Source: an uncultured Lachnospiraceae bacterium (GTDB lineage: Bacteria > Bacillota > Clostridia > Lachnospirales > Lachnospiraceae). From it: a stretch of DNA of 35,292 nt. Both the position numbers and the translations under genes were made by a program. Within the stretch, counting starts at the first letter, position 1. Each line of letters starts with the position of its first letter. The notes under the pieces were generated by a model. It worked only from the letters and a program-made list of their open reading frames with translations, was not told where the DNA came from and did no database searches. The stretch lies in contig CANRNK010000009.1 of assembly GCA_947631985.1 (NCBI GenBank), positions 1-35,292 of the forward strand, read 5' to 3'. Positions 25,608-33,635 of this stretch are shown here, one piece after another.

Positions 25608-26126
25608 ATGTTTGAAAAAGGGGAATATGTTTTTTATGGAAACAAGGGTGTCTGTGAAGTAATGGATATAGCAACCATGAATTTGACGGGAGTACCAAAA
25701 GACCGTCTTTTTTACGTGTTACATCCATATTTTTCAAAAGATGATAAAATCTTCACACCAATTGATAATGAAAAAATTGTAATCAGACGTCTCATCTCAA
25801 AGAAAAATGCAGAAAGCCTGATTGGAGAGATTGCAGAGATAGAGGAACTGCAAATTGCGGATGAGAAAATGAGAGAAGAGACCTATAAAGAATGTCTTAG
25901 AAGCTGTGAATGCAGAGAATGGGTTCGTATGATTAAAACTTTGCGAAGCAGGAAGAGTATAAGGATTCAAGATGGAAAAAAAACAACAGCTTCTGAAGAC
26001 AGATATCTCAAAATTGTAGAGGATTATCTTTACTCGGAACTTTCTATTCTTCTGGAAATGACAAAACAGGAAATTGCAGCATTGTTTGGAAGTAAGTTAG
26101 ATTGTAACGAAAAGAGGAGGCAATAA
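25608..26126 (+). CDS. CarD family transcriptional regulator (copy 1)
   Basis: MFEKGEYVFYGNKGVCEVMDIATMN...RLFYVLHPYF...TPIDNEKIVIRRLISKKNAE; RBS AAAGGAG. Confidence 0.85.
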   Translation: MFEKGEYVFYGNKGVCEVMDIATMNLTGVPKDRLFYVLHPYFSKDDKIFTPIDNEKIVIRRLISKKNAESLIGEIAEIEELQIADEKMREETYKECLRSCECREWVRMIKTLRSRKSIRIQDGKKTTASEDRYLKIVEDYLYSELSILLEMTKQEIAALFGSKLDCNEKRRQ

Positions 26127-26218
26127 GAATTGTCACTATAAAAAAGCAATGTTTTCCTATAAACTTCTGCGAAATGACGAAAATGGGAATCTATCCCCAT
26201 TTAGTGGCGAAAATGTGC

Positions 26219-26224
26219 TATAAT
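26219..26224 (+). promoter_or_regulatory. extended -10 promoter (TGcTATAAT) with upstream AAATGGG-n8-CCCATTT inverted repeat (26181-26202)
   Basis: TGTGCTATAATAGG; inverted repeat overlaps the -35 position. Confidence 0.5.
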
Positions 26225-26298
26225 AGGTTTAGTTCCTGTATACGATAGGAATTTTGTTCGGGATTCTATTCAAAGGCACAGAAAGTCAGGGTAGTAAT

Positions 26299-26793
26299 AT
26301 GTACAGGATTGATGATATTGTCGTTTACAAAAGCAATGGAGTTTGCAAAATAGAAGATATCTGCGTTCCGGAGTTTATTTCAAGCCAGGAAGTATATTAT
26401 AGAATACGTCCTTTTTATGAAAATGGTGGCAAGATTTATGTGAAGATAACCAATGGAGATACCGTTCTAAGACCAACCATCAGTAAGGAAGAAGCACAGG
26501 ATGACCTGATGAATATAAAAGATGAAGAGGGTATTTACCAAAGCAATGATAAAGTCCGTGAACGTGAATTTAGTGAGATTTTGAAGTCCTGTGATTTTTG
26601 GAGATGTCTTTTGATGATGAAGGGTATTGTCGGAGAAGCAGAGAGAAGAGAAGAAAAAGGAAAACGTCTTAACATGACTGATGAAAGATGTCTGCAAAGA
26701 GTTGAGAAATTCTTAAACGCAGAATATTCAGTTGCCTGTGAAGTTTCCATTGATGAAGCACGAACAGCACTGGAGCAGGCTTTTGCAGTCTGA
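26299..26793 (+). CDS. CarD family transcriptional regulator (copy 2)
   Basis: MYRIDDIVVYKSNGVCKIEDICVPEF...YYRIRPFYENGGKIYVKITNGDTVLRPTISKEEA. Confidence 0.82.
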   Translation: MYRIDDIVVYKSNGVCKIEDICVPEFISSQEVYYRIRPFYENGGKIYVKITNGDTVLRPTISKEEAQDDLMNIKDEEGIYQSNDKVREREFSEILKSCDFWRCLLMMKGIVGEAERREEKGKRLNMTDERCLQRVEKFLNAEYSVACEVSIDEARTALEQAFAV

Positions 26794-26826
26794 TTGAAAA
26801 TAGATATAAAATAAAAATGAAATAGC

Positions 26827-26860
26827 TTGACAACTGTTAACATAGGTGTTATTGTTAACA
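26827..26860 (+). promoter_or_regulatory. sigma-A promoter TTGACA-N17-TATTGT with two TGTTAACA palindromes, upstream of csp
   Basis: -35 26827-26832, -10 26850-26855; palindromes at 26835-26842 and 26853-26860. Confidence 0.65.
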
Positions 26861-26976
26861 AGTATTCAATCTGAAATTGAGCTGGCCGTAGTTGCAAGTA
26901 GTTTGAGGATTTGCAATTGTGACTGGTTTTTTTTATTAGATAATTGATACAAAAATATTATAATGGAGGTACTAAA

Positions 26977-27189
26977 ATGAATAACGGTACAGTAAAGTGG
27001 TTTAACTCACAAAAAGGATTTGGATTTATCACAAACGATAATGGCGGAGAAGATGTATTTGTACATTTTTCAGCAATCGTTTCAGACGGCTTTAAAAGCC
27101 TTGAAGATGGACAGAGAGTAACATTTGATGTTGAAACTGATCCTAAAGACAGCAGAAAATTAAAAGCTGTTAATGTTTGCAGAGCATAA
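26977..27189 (+). CDS. cold shock domain protein (Csp family)
   Basis: [43 protein letters not shown]. Confidence 0.95.
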   Translation: MNNGTVKWFNSQKGFGFITNDNGGEDVFVHFSAIVSDGFKSLEDGQRVTFDVETDPKDSRKLKAVNVCRA

Positions 27190-27287
27190 TTCTGTAAAAA
27201 AAAATACCTTGATTTATTGATGTTAGAATTATTCTTTTGTAAGACCATCCATTGAATATTTGTATCAATTTGTTGTAGACATTTTTT

Positions 27288-27312
27288 GACAGCCTTCGGG
27301 CTGTCTTTTTTT
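27288..27312 (+). terminator. Rho-independent terminator with UUCG tetraloop
   Basis: GACAGCC-TTCG-GGCTGTC-TTTTTTT. Confidence 0.92.
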
Positions 27313-27328
27313 GCGTAAAATTATTAAA

Positions 27329-28111
27329 TTAATTAGAGGATAAACTTTCAAGTTCAGCTTTTGTAAGTTCGCGATATTTTCCTGGTTGAAGTGTTTCGTC
27401 AAGCGCAACACCACCTATAGAGATACGCTTAAGATAAAAAATATGACAACCACAAGCTTTTAACATGCGTTTAACCTGATGCTTTCTCCCCTCTGAAATT
27501 GTAATGAAACCTGCTAAAACAGACTGAAACGAATTGTTTCTCTTTGACTTTTCGTCGATAAAAGAATCTATTTCTTGCTTGAATTCTGAAAAAAACCCCT
27601 CTTTAGAGATTCTTATTTTAGCGGGTCTGGTTATTGGCGCTTCAGGCTGAATCAAAATTCCTGTCTCTAGAGTGTGAATCTGAGCACTATTTAGAGTGCC
27701 AAAGGCCCAAAAAAAATATGTTTTTTCAACGTGCTTGTCGGGATACATGAGCTGGTGGTTGAACATCCCATCGTTCGTAATCAATAGGAGGCCTTCCGTA
27801 TCCTTATCTAATCTTCCGACAGGAAATAGACCTTTGTAATCAATATTCTGGAGGTAATCAAATACTGTGATATCTTTCTTGTCGCTTCGCGCAGTCACGC
27901 AACCGGACGGCTTGTGAAACATATAATAGACATTTTCTTTGTATGGAATTGCTTCGTTTAAATATTCAATCACATCACGATGTTCATTGATTTCCGAAGC
28001 CGGAATGGTTTCTGTTTGCCCGTTCACCTTAACGTGTCCTTCTTTAATTAAGATACGAATCGCTTTTCGTCTTTCTATTGAAGACTCTGATAGAAATTTA
28101 TCTAATCTCAT
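27329..28111 (-). CDS. RsuA/RluB-family pseudouridine synthase
   Basis: S4 domain MRLDKFLSESSIERRKAIRILIKEGHVKVNG; GRLDKDTEGLLLITNDG; ISEGRKHQVKRMLKACGCHIFYLKRISIGGVAL. Confidence 0.92.
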   Translation of the reverse strand: MRLDKFLSESSIERRKAIRILIKEGHVKVNGQTETIPASEINEHRDVIEYLNEAIPYKENVYYMFHKPSGCVTARSDKKDITVFDYLQNIDYKGLFPVGRLDKDTEGLLLITNDGMFNHQLMYPDKHVEKTYFFWAFGTLNSAQIHTLETGILIQPEAPITRPAKIRISKEGFFSEFKQEIDSFIDEKSKRNNSFQSVLAGFITISEGRKHQVKRMLKACGCHIFYLKRISIGGVALDETLQPGKYRELTKAELESLSSN

Positions 28112-28348
28112 AGTTATCCTATTTTATGAAGATGAGATACCCCAAAATCCATTTTAGGAATGAATTCTTTTGGCGTACTCAATCAAACAACTCTTTCATC
28201 AGTATTTTACTAAGGGGTAATGTCTGTTTCTATTGTTAATCATACTTTATTTTTCGCAATTAAGATAGGTTGTGTATCTTTTTTCTAATTGCTTTGGAAA
28301 GAGAGAATGTGATAACATAGAGCCGTACAGAAGGCTTTACAAGAAGGG

Positions 28349-29164
28349 ATGGTCATATTGAAAGAAAAGATACATTTGGAAAAAGAAATGGAGACTTTGT
28401 TGATTCCCCTGTATGGCAGAGCAAAAATGTCTGAGGAGGGATTGTGTAAAGATATATATGCGAAGCAGACTCTCCGAGCAATTGATTATGATTTTGATAA
28501 ATTAAAGATAGCGAAAAAACTGCAGATTTTTATGGCTATTCGAAGTAGTATACTTGATGATTACATAAAAGACTTTCTTGAAACACGCGAGAACTCTTTG
28601 GTTATAAGCCTTGGAAGTGGGCTGGATGCAAGATATGCCAGGATGAGGGGGTATCGGGAATGGATTGACCTTGATTATCCCGAAGTTGCCCTGCTTCGAG
28701 AAAAAGTACTACCGGAGCATGAAAATCATAGAACTATCGCATCTTCTGTCACTGATGGGGAATGGATTGCTAACCTAGCTTATGAGGAGAGGGAAGTTCT
28801 AGTGATTGCAGAAGGTCTTCTTATGTATCTGGCGGAGGATGAAATTGACCGGATTTTAGATGCCCTAATAGTAAAGTTTCCGAATACAACCTTCATTTTT
28901 GATGCTTATTCTAAGCTTACTGTTCGTAAAATCAAAGGACAGTCTACTTTGAAGAAAACAGGGGCTACAATTCGGTGGGGGATTGATAACCCGCAAGAGA
29001 TAGAAAGCCGACATAAAAATTTGTGCTATATAAAAACATTATATTTGACTGATGAAAAACATATTAGGAAACTAAGGTATCTATACCGGGTGATGTTTCG
29101 CCTGGCCGGAAAGTTTGAAATGGCGAAAGAGGCGCATCGCATCCTAATTTATCAAACAAAATAA
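28349..29164 (+). CDS. class I SAM-dependent methyltransferase, leucine carboxyl methyltransferase (LCM)-like
   Basis: VISLGSGLDARYARM, WIDLDYPEVALLREKVL, EREVLVIAEGLLMYLAEDEI. Confidence 0.85.
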   Translation: MVILKEKIHLEKEMETLLIPLYGRAKMSEEGLCKDIYAKQTLRAIDYDFDKLKIAKKLQIFMAIRSSILDDYIKDFLETRENSLVISLGSGLDARYARMRGYREWIDLDYPEVALLREKVLPEHENHRTIASSVTDGEWIANLAYEEREVLVIAEGLLMYLAEDEIDRILDALIVKFPNTTFIFDAYSKLTVRKIKGQSTLKKTGATIRWGIDNPQEIESRHKNLCYIKTLYLTDEKHIRKLRYLYRVMFRLAGKFEMAKEAHRILIYQTK

Positions 29165-29200
29165 ATAGAAAATACGGTAAAATCAGAAAGGAAACATACG

Positions 29201-29245
29201 ATGATAAAAATACTTTTCGTCTGCCATGGCAACATCCGAGACTAG
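29201..29245 (+). pseudogene. N-terminal remnant of a low-molecular-weight protein tyrosine phosphatase
   Basis: RBS AAAGGAA then ATG: MIKILFVCHGNIRD*; diverges from the LMW-PTP P-loop (CxGNICRSP) after GNI. Confidence 0.6.
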
Positions 29246-29381
29246 TGATGAAACCCGCATAAATACTGGATTTGTAGTGATGAGAAGACTGAATTTACAC
29301 CTTTTTTATACCGAATGGTGGATGTTACCTAGAATATATTTATGTAATAGAGAAAAAATGAATAGTTAATTTGACCATCAC

Positions 29382-29429
29382 AGATAGCCAATTTGATCAT
29401 TTGAAGAAAGATGATTAAATTGGCTATTT
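29382..29429. promoter_or_regulatory. long inverted repeat upstream of fic with AATTTGATCAT-like motifs
   Basis: ATAGCCAATTTGATCAT / ATGATTAAATTGGCTAT, 17-bp arms with one G-U pair, 10-nt loop; no T-run, so it is not a typical terminator. Confidence 0.6.
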
Positions 29430-29512
29430 ACAATGGTAAAAATGAATCATATAATTCAATTAGATCAAAATTGCAAAAATGATAAAATTAAAATTTGAAT
29501 GAGGTAATTAAA

Positions 29513-30574
29513 ATGCGTGATTACGATTATAGTAAAAAATGGAAAGATTTGCTGACGCCGGATATTGTGTCATTGCTTTCTAAAATACATGAATTCAAAG
29601 GTGAACAGACTTTATTTATTGAGTCGTATGCTGATGAATTAACAGAATTAGTTGAAATAGCTAAGATACAGAGTGTCGAAGCTTCTAATAGAATAGAAGG
29701 TATTTATACTTCAGATGAACGATTGAAAAAAATCGTCCAGGCAAAAACTACGCCAACAACCAGGAATGAATTAGAAATAGCTGGATATAGGGATGTACTC
29801 AATACAATCCACGATAGCTATGAGCATATACCGATCAAGCCTGCTATCATCTTACAATTGCATAGAGATTTATATAAGTTCAGTGGAATAGAAAGTGGAG
29901 GGCGTTATAAAAATGCTGATAATGTCATTGCTGAAATGGACAGTCAGGGAAATAAAAAAGTAAGGTTTGAACCGGTTGCTTCATGGGAAACACCAGAATC
30001 TATAGAAAAACTTTGCCAGGCATTTAATGATGTGATAAAGAATAATGATTTGGTCGATCCTTTACTTATTATACCAATGTTTGTAATTGATTTTTTATGT
30101 ATTCATCCATTTAATGATGGAAATGGACGAATGAGCCGCTTACTTACATTATTACTTTTATATCGTTCTGGATATATTGTTGGAAAATATATCAGTATCG
30201 AAAAACTGGTTGAATTATCAAAAGAGACATATTATGAAGCTTTACAGGCTAGTTCTATAGCTTGGCATGAAAATGAAAGCGATTATGCTCCATTTGTAAG
30301 ATATACATTAGGAACCATTGTAAATGCGTATCGAGATTTCTCTTCCAGAGTAAAATTACTTACAACAAGCGGTTTGTCTAAACCGGGCAGAATAAGAGAA
30401 GTTATTAAAGAAACAATGGGGAAGATAACAAAGACAGAGATTATGACAAAATGTCCTGATATTAGTCAGGTGACAGTACAAAGAGCATTAAATGATTTAG
30501 TAAAAAGTGGTGAAATCATAAAAATAGGTGGCGGACGCTACACTTCCTATACATGGAACAGAGAGGACGAATAA
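29513..30574 (+). CDS. Fic family protein with N-terminal inhibitory motif and C-terminal winged-helix region
   Basis: Fic motif HPFNDGNGRMSR; inhibitory-helix-like SNRIEG; C-terminal TKTEIMTKCPDISQVTVQRALNDLVKSGEIIKIGGGRYTSYTW. Confidence 0.92.
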   Translation: MRDYDYSKKWKDLLTPDIVSLLSKIHEFKGEQTLFIESYADELTELVEIAKIQSVEASNRIEGIYTSDERLKKIVQAKTTPTTRNELEIAGYRDVLNTIHDSYEHIPIKPAIILQLHRDLYKFSGIESGGRYKNADNVIAEMDSQGNKKVRFEPVASWETPESIEKLCQAFNDVIKNNDLVDPLLIIPMFVIDFLCIHPFNDGNGRMSRLLTLLLLYRSGYIVGKYISIEKLVELSKETYYEALQASSIAWHENESDYAPFVRYTLGTIVNAYRDFSSRVKLLTTSGLSKPGRIREVIKETMGKITKTEIMTKCPDISQVTVQRALNDLVKSGEIIKIGGGRYTSYTWNREDE

Positions 30575-30575
30575 A

Positions 30576-30626
30576 ATGATAACTGGTGATTTGAAAAATA
30601 AAATTGATAGTTTATGGGATGTTTAA
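30576..30626 (+). pseudogene. 5' stub of a type I restriction-modification methylase (HsdM)-like gene
   Basis: MITGDLKNKIDSLWDV* resembles the HsdM N-terminus (M-I-T-G-x-L-K-x-K-I/V-D-x-L/I-W-D...) and terminates after 16 codons. Confidence 0.55.
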
Positions 30627-30745
30627 AAAGATACTGAAGTATACTGATTTATGAAAAAAAATCATAGCAAGTAAAACGTGGAATGAATTACTTACATGTT
30701 GATGTGAACTATTAAGTTTGTATAGGAATATATAAAACAGACAAT

Positions 30746-31039
30746 GTGGAGGTTGGCAGGTACAATTATATTTATAAGGTGCAGATGCCGAATATTACGC
30801 CGCATGTATGCAAGCACACCTATTGCAGCAATCAAGCCAAGGCTGGCATGAACACCAAGACATTACAATACCTTATGGGACATTCAGAAATTTCGGTTAC
30901 GATGAATGTGTACACACACATTAATTATGATGATGCGGAGAAAGAACTTAGGCGAATGGAGGAGTTCAGAAAGGCACAGGCGGAAATAGAGAAGACAGAT
31001 TCCAAACCAGTATCGCAGAAACTATTCAAAGCAATTTAA
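30746..31039 (+). pseudogene. tyrosine recombinase/integrase C-terminal remnant
   Basis: ITPHVCKHTYCSNQAKAGMNTKTLQYLMGHSEISVTMNVYTHINYDDAEKEL; no N-terminal or first-Arg region upstream. Confidence 0.8.
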
Positions 31040-31051
31040 TACAGCTTGACG

Positions 31052-31083
31052 AGGTGTTCTGCATTGCGGGACACCTTTTTTTA
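31052..31083 (+). terminator. Rho-independent terminator after integrase remnant
   Basis: AGGTGTTC / GGACACCT stem followed by TTTTTTTAT. Confidence 0.75.
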
Positions 31084-31157
31084 TTGTATGATGAAATGGT
31101 AATTTGTGCTTAAAAAGTGCAGGATTATAAAAAATATAAAAATAAGGATAGAATAAA

Positions 31158-32327
31158 ATGCTGGGAACAATAATAAATAATATAGGGATTTATGGTGCAA
31201 TGACTTATTACAATATCAAGCTGGGTTCCGTTACAGGTAAAAAGGAAATCCAACAGAATATTAACGGTATGATTTTATTTTTTATTACTGTCATTTTATG
31301 CCTGGAATATATAATGCCAATTAGTAAAGGAATGTGTTCTATATTATCAATTTTATTCTATTTATTAATTATGAAAGTAATGGTAAAAAGAAATGTGTTT
31401 TTTTCTTTGTTTGAGTATATTTACTTTATGCTAAATAGCATATTAGCACAGATAGCTTTTTTTGGATTATATATGATGCCAAAGCATATGACATTGGATC
31501 AATTTGAGCAAAGCATATTTTCACAGGTTGTCTTATCGGTGTTTAGCGTACTGACATACATTGTTGTTTCGAAGTTAATTGGGAAAAAATTATTTAACTT
31601 CAGAGATACTATTTGGAATAAGTATAATAAGGGAACCAAGTACTTTACCTTTTGTTTGGGGTTGTTCTTGATTTGGTTTACATTGATCGATGTAGTGACA
31701 TCCATATTAAAAAAAGGTCCAATGAAAGATAGTTTAATAATTCTGTGGGAGGTAATTACAATTTCTTTTATTATAATCGCTATTGGTGCATTTCTTGTCG
31801 CAAAAACCATTCTGCAAAAGAAAGAAATTCTTGATCTGGAAGATTTTGCCAACAAAGATGAAATGACAGGGGTCCTCAACCGTAGAGCAGGTCTACTACA
31901 TTTACAAAATGAACTAAAAAATCATAGAAAAGCAAACACGCGCCTGATCGTAGGTTATGTTGATATCAATCATTTAAAACAAGTGAATGACACGATGGGT
32001 CATGCGGTTGGAGACCAGTTGATCTGTCATGTTGCGAATCATCTGCGACAACACATCGATACTGTTCATAGAATGATCAGAATGGGTGGAGATGAGTTCC
32101 TAATTGTATATAAGGATGTCATACTGGAGGATGTTAAGGAATTAATGACTTCCTTATTAGCACATGTTAATGATGAGAAACCGGAAGCACTGCAGTATTT
32201 TGAGATCAGTTTTAGTTTTGGTTTTTCAGAATATGACAGGGAGCAGCTTTCGCATGAAGAACTGATTCGCAAAGCAGACGAGGAAATGTATCAGCACAAG
32301 ATGCTCTATAAACAGAACTTGGGATAA
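31158..32327 (+). CDS. membrane-anchored GGDEF domain protein (putative diguanylate cyclase)
   Basis: Multiple N-terminal TM helices; DEMTGVLNRRAG, VDINHLKQVNDTMGHAVGDQLI, RMGGDEFLIVY (intact GGDEF). Confidence 0.93.
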   Translation: MLGTIINNIGIYGAMTYYNIKLGSVTGKKEIQQNINGMILFFITVILCLEYIMPISKGMCSILSILFYLLIMKVMVKRNVFFSLFEYIYFMLNSILAQIAFFGLYMMPKHMTLDQFEQSIFSQVVLSVFSVLTYIVVSKLIGKKLFNFRDTIWNKYNKGTKYFTFCLGLFLIWFTLIDVVTSILKKGPMKDSLIILWEVITISFIIIAIGAFLVAKTILQKKEILDLEDFANKDEMTGVLNRRAGLLHLQNELKNHRKANTRLIVGYVDINHLKQVNDTMGHAVGDQLICHVANHLRQHIDTVHRMIRMGGDEFLIVYKDVILEDVKELMTSLLAHVNDEKPEALQYFEISFSFGFSEYDREQLSHEELIRKADEEMYQHKMLYKQNLG

Positions 32328-32334
32328 GATGACC

Positions 32335-32359
32335 AAAATCCTTAGTAGTAGGATTTTTC
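32335..32359 (+). terminator. terminator-like hairpin after the GGDEF gene
   Basis: AAAATCCT-TAGTAGT-AGGATTTTT. Confidence 0.6.
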
Positions 32360-32360
32360 G

Positions 32361-32384
32361 TTTTACTACTAATTTTACTACTAA
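32361..32384. repeat. two perfect tandem copies of TTTTACTACTAA
   Basis: 12-bp unit at 32361-32372 and 32373-32384; complementary to TTAGTAGTA at 32342-32350. Confidence 0.85.
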
Positions 32385-32505
32385 CAGGTAGCCGTATCTT
32401 GCTGAATTCTGCTATGATTTGCAGCGTTCCTGCTGAAATCACAAAATGAGAAACCGCCAGGACACCTTACAAAACAGGGCGTTTCAAGGCATAAAGGAGA
32501 AAATT

Positions 32506-32979
32506 ATGAGACCAATTAGCGTGCTTTTCGTTTGCTATGGCAATATTTGCCGGTCGCCAATGGCTGAGTTCTTATTTAAAGAATACGTTAAGCGAAGGGG
32601 AATGCAAAACGACTTCTTGATTAACTCCGCAGCAACAAGTGGTGAAGAGACAGGGAACCCTGTTCATTACGGGACGGTTGCAATTCTGAAGAAGCACGGT
32701 ATTTCAACTGAGGGGAAATACGCGATTAGATTAAAAAAAGAGGACTACACAAAATATGATTATTTTATAGGGATGGATGATGCGAATATTCGAAATATGG
32801 AGCAAATATTCGGAGGAGATCCTGGGCAAAAGATATTTAGGCTGCTTGACTTTACGGATCGGGGAGGAGCAATTGCAGACCCGTGGTACAGCGGAGACTT
32901 TGAAGCTACGTATCGTGATGTAACAGAAGGGATTGATGGTTTGTTCGTTCATATTATGGCTCACAATGCTGAGTTATAA
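32506..32979 (+). CDS. low-molecular-weight protein tyrosine phosphatase
   Basis: VLFVCYGNICRSPMAEFLFKEYV P-loop and ADPWYSGDFEATYRDVTEG acid loop; RBS AAAGGAG. Confidence 0.93.
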   Translation: MRPISVLFVCYGNICRSPMAEFLFKEYVKRRGMQNDFLINSAATSGEETGNPVHYGTVAILKKHGISTEGKYAIRLKKEDYTKYDYFIGMDDANIRNMEQIFGGDPGQKIFRLLDFTDRGGAIADPWYSGDFEATYRDVTEGIDGLFVHIMAHNAEL

Positions 32980-33052
32980 GGACTGTATCGAAAGGCTGAA
33001 ATCAGAACCCGTAATTCGCTGTTTCTGAAGGGAAAAGGAGAGTGTGTATAAT

Positions 33053-33511
33053 ATGGAAGAAAATAAAGTAGAAACGAATAATATGGGAGCAAATAAAATA
33101 GAAGAAATAAAAGAAGAAGAAATAAAAGAAGATGAAAACAAATTGGAAGCGCTTTTACGAGAAAATAATAGGCTTTTAAAGCAGCAAATTAATTTGACCA
33201 GAATACTACTGTTTGCTGTGATTCTATTTGTAGTGGGGTTGTTCGCGGGAGGGAGCTATATTGGTGGCAAGTTAAAGGATTTTGATCTTGTAGTGTCTGG
33301 AATTGAAGATATGACGGATCAAATTGCAGAGCTGGACGTAGAATCATTTAATGCAACAATGAAAGAATTTGGAGAAAAGGTATCAAAGTTAAATATCGAT
33401 GGTTTGAATGATACAATTGATACGCTGAATGAGATGGCGTTAAAGGTTGATCAGGTGAATGATCAACTTGAGCAGTTTAAAGAGAAGTTCGGATTTATGT
33501 TCGGAAGCTGA
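33053..33511 (+). CDS. hypothetical single-pass membrane protein with charged N-terminus and predicted coiled-coil C-terminus
   Basis: Glu/Lys-rich N-terminus, one TM (ILLFAVILFVVGLFAGGSYIGG), heptad-like tail; GTG 33044 is an alternative start. Confidence 0.65.
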   Translation: MEENKVETNNMGANKIEEIKEEEIKEDENKLEALLRENNRLLKQQINLTRILLFAVILFVVGLFAGGSYIGGKLKDFDLVVSGIEDMTDQIAELDVESFNATMKEFGEKVSKLNIDGLNDTIDTLNEMALKVDQVNDQLEQFKEKFGFMFGS

Positions 33512-33522
33512 TCATTGCTTGC

Positions 33523-33540
33523 CATATCAAAAATGATATG
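33523..33540. promoter_or_regulatory. CATATC-aaaaat-GATATG inverted repeat upstream of the lysR-type gene
   Basis: Fits the T-N11-A LysR box; extended -10 TGcTATAAT at 33581-33589. Confidence 0.4.
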
Positions 33541-33635
33541 TTATTATTCAAAATTAATCATTTCATTTTTCAAGAACTGTTGCTATAATGTCAGCGATAC
33601 ATAAAAGTGTAGTAAGAGTAGGCAGGCGGTGTTAT

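Noticed and set aside
29226-29369. Short ORF MATSETSDETRINTGFVVMRRLNLHLFYTEWW...
   Set aside because: Overlaps the LMW-PTP fragment in another frame, has no RBS of its own and no recognisable family.
29382-29429. Rho-independent terminator for the methyltransferase gene
   Set aside because: AT-rich stem with no downstream T-run; fits an operator palindrome better.
31158-32327. GGDEF gene as degenerate c-di-GMP effector
   Set aside because: The RMGGDEF motif and LNRRAG/NDTMGHAVGD motifs are intact, so an ordinary diguanylate cyclase is the simplest call.
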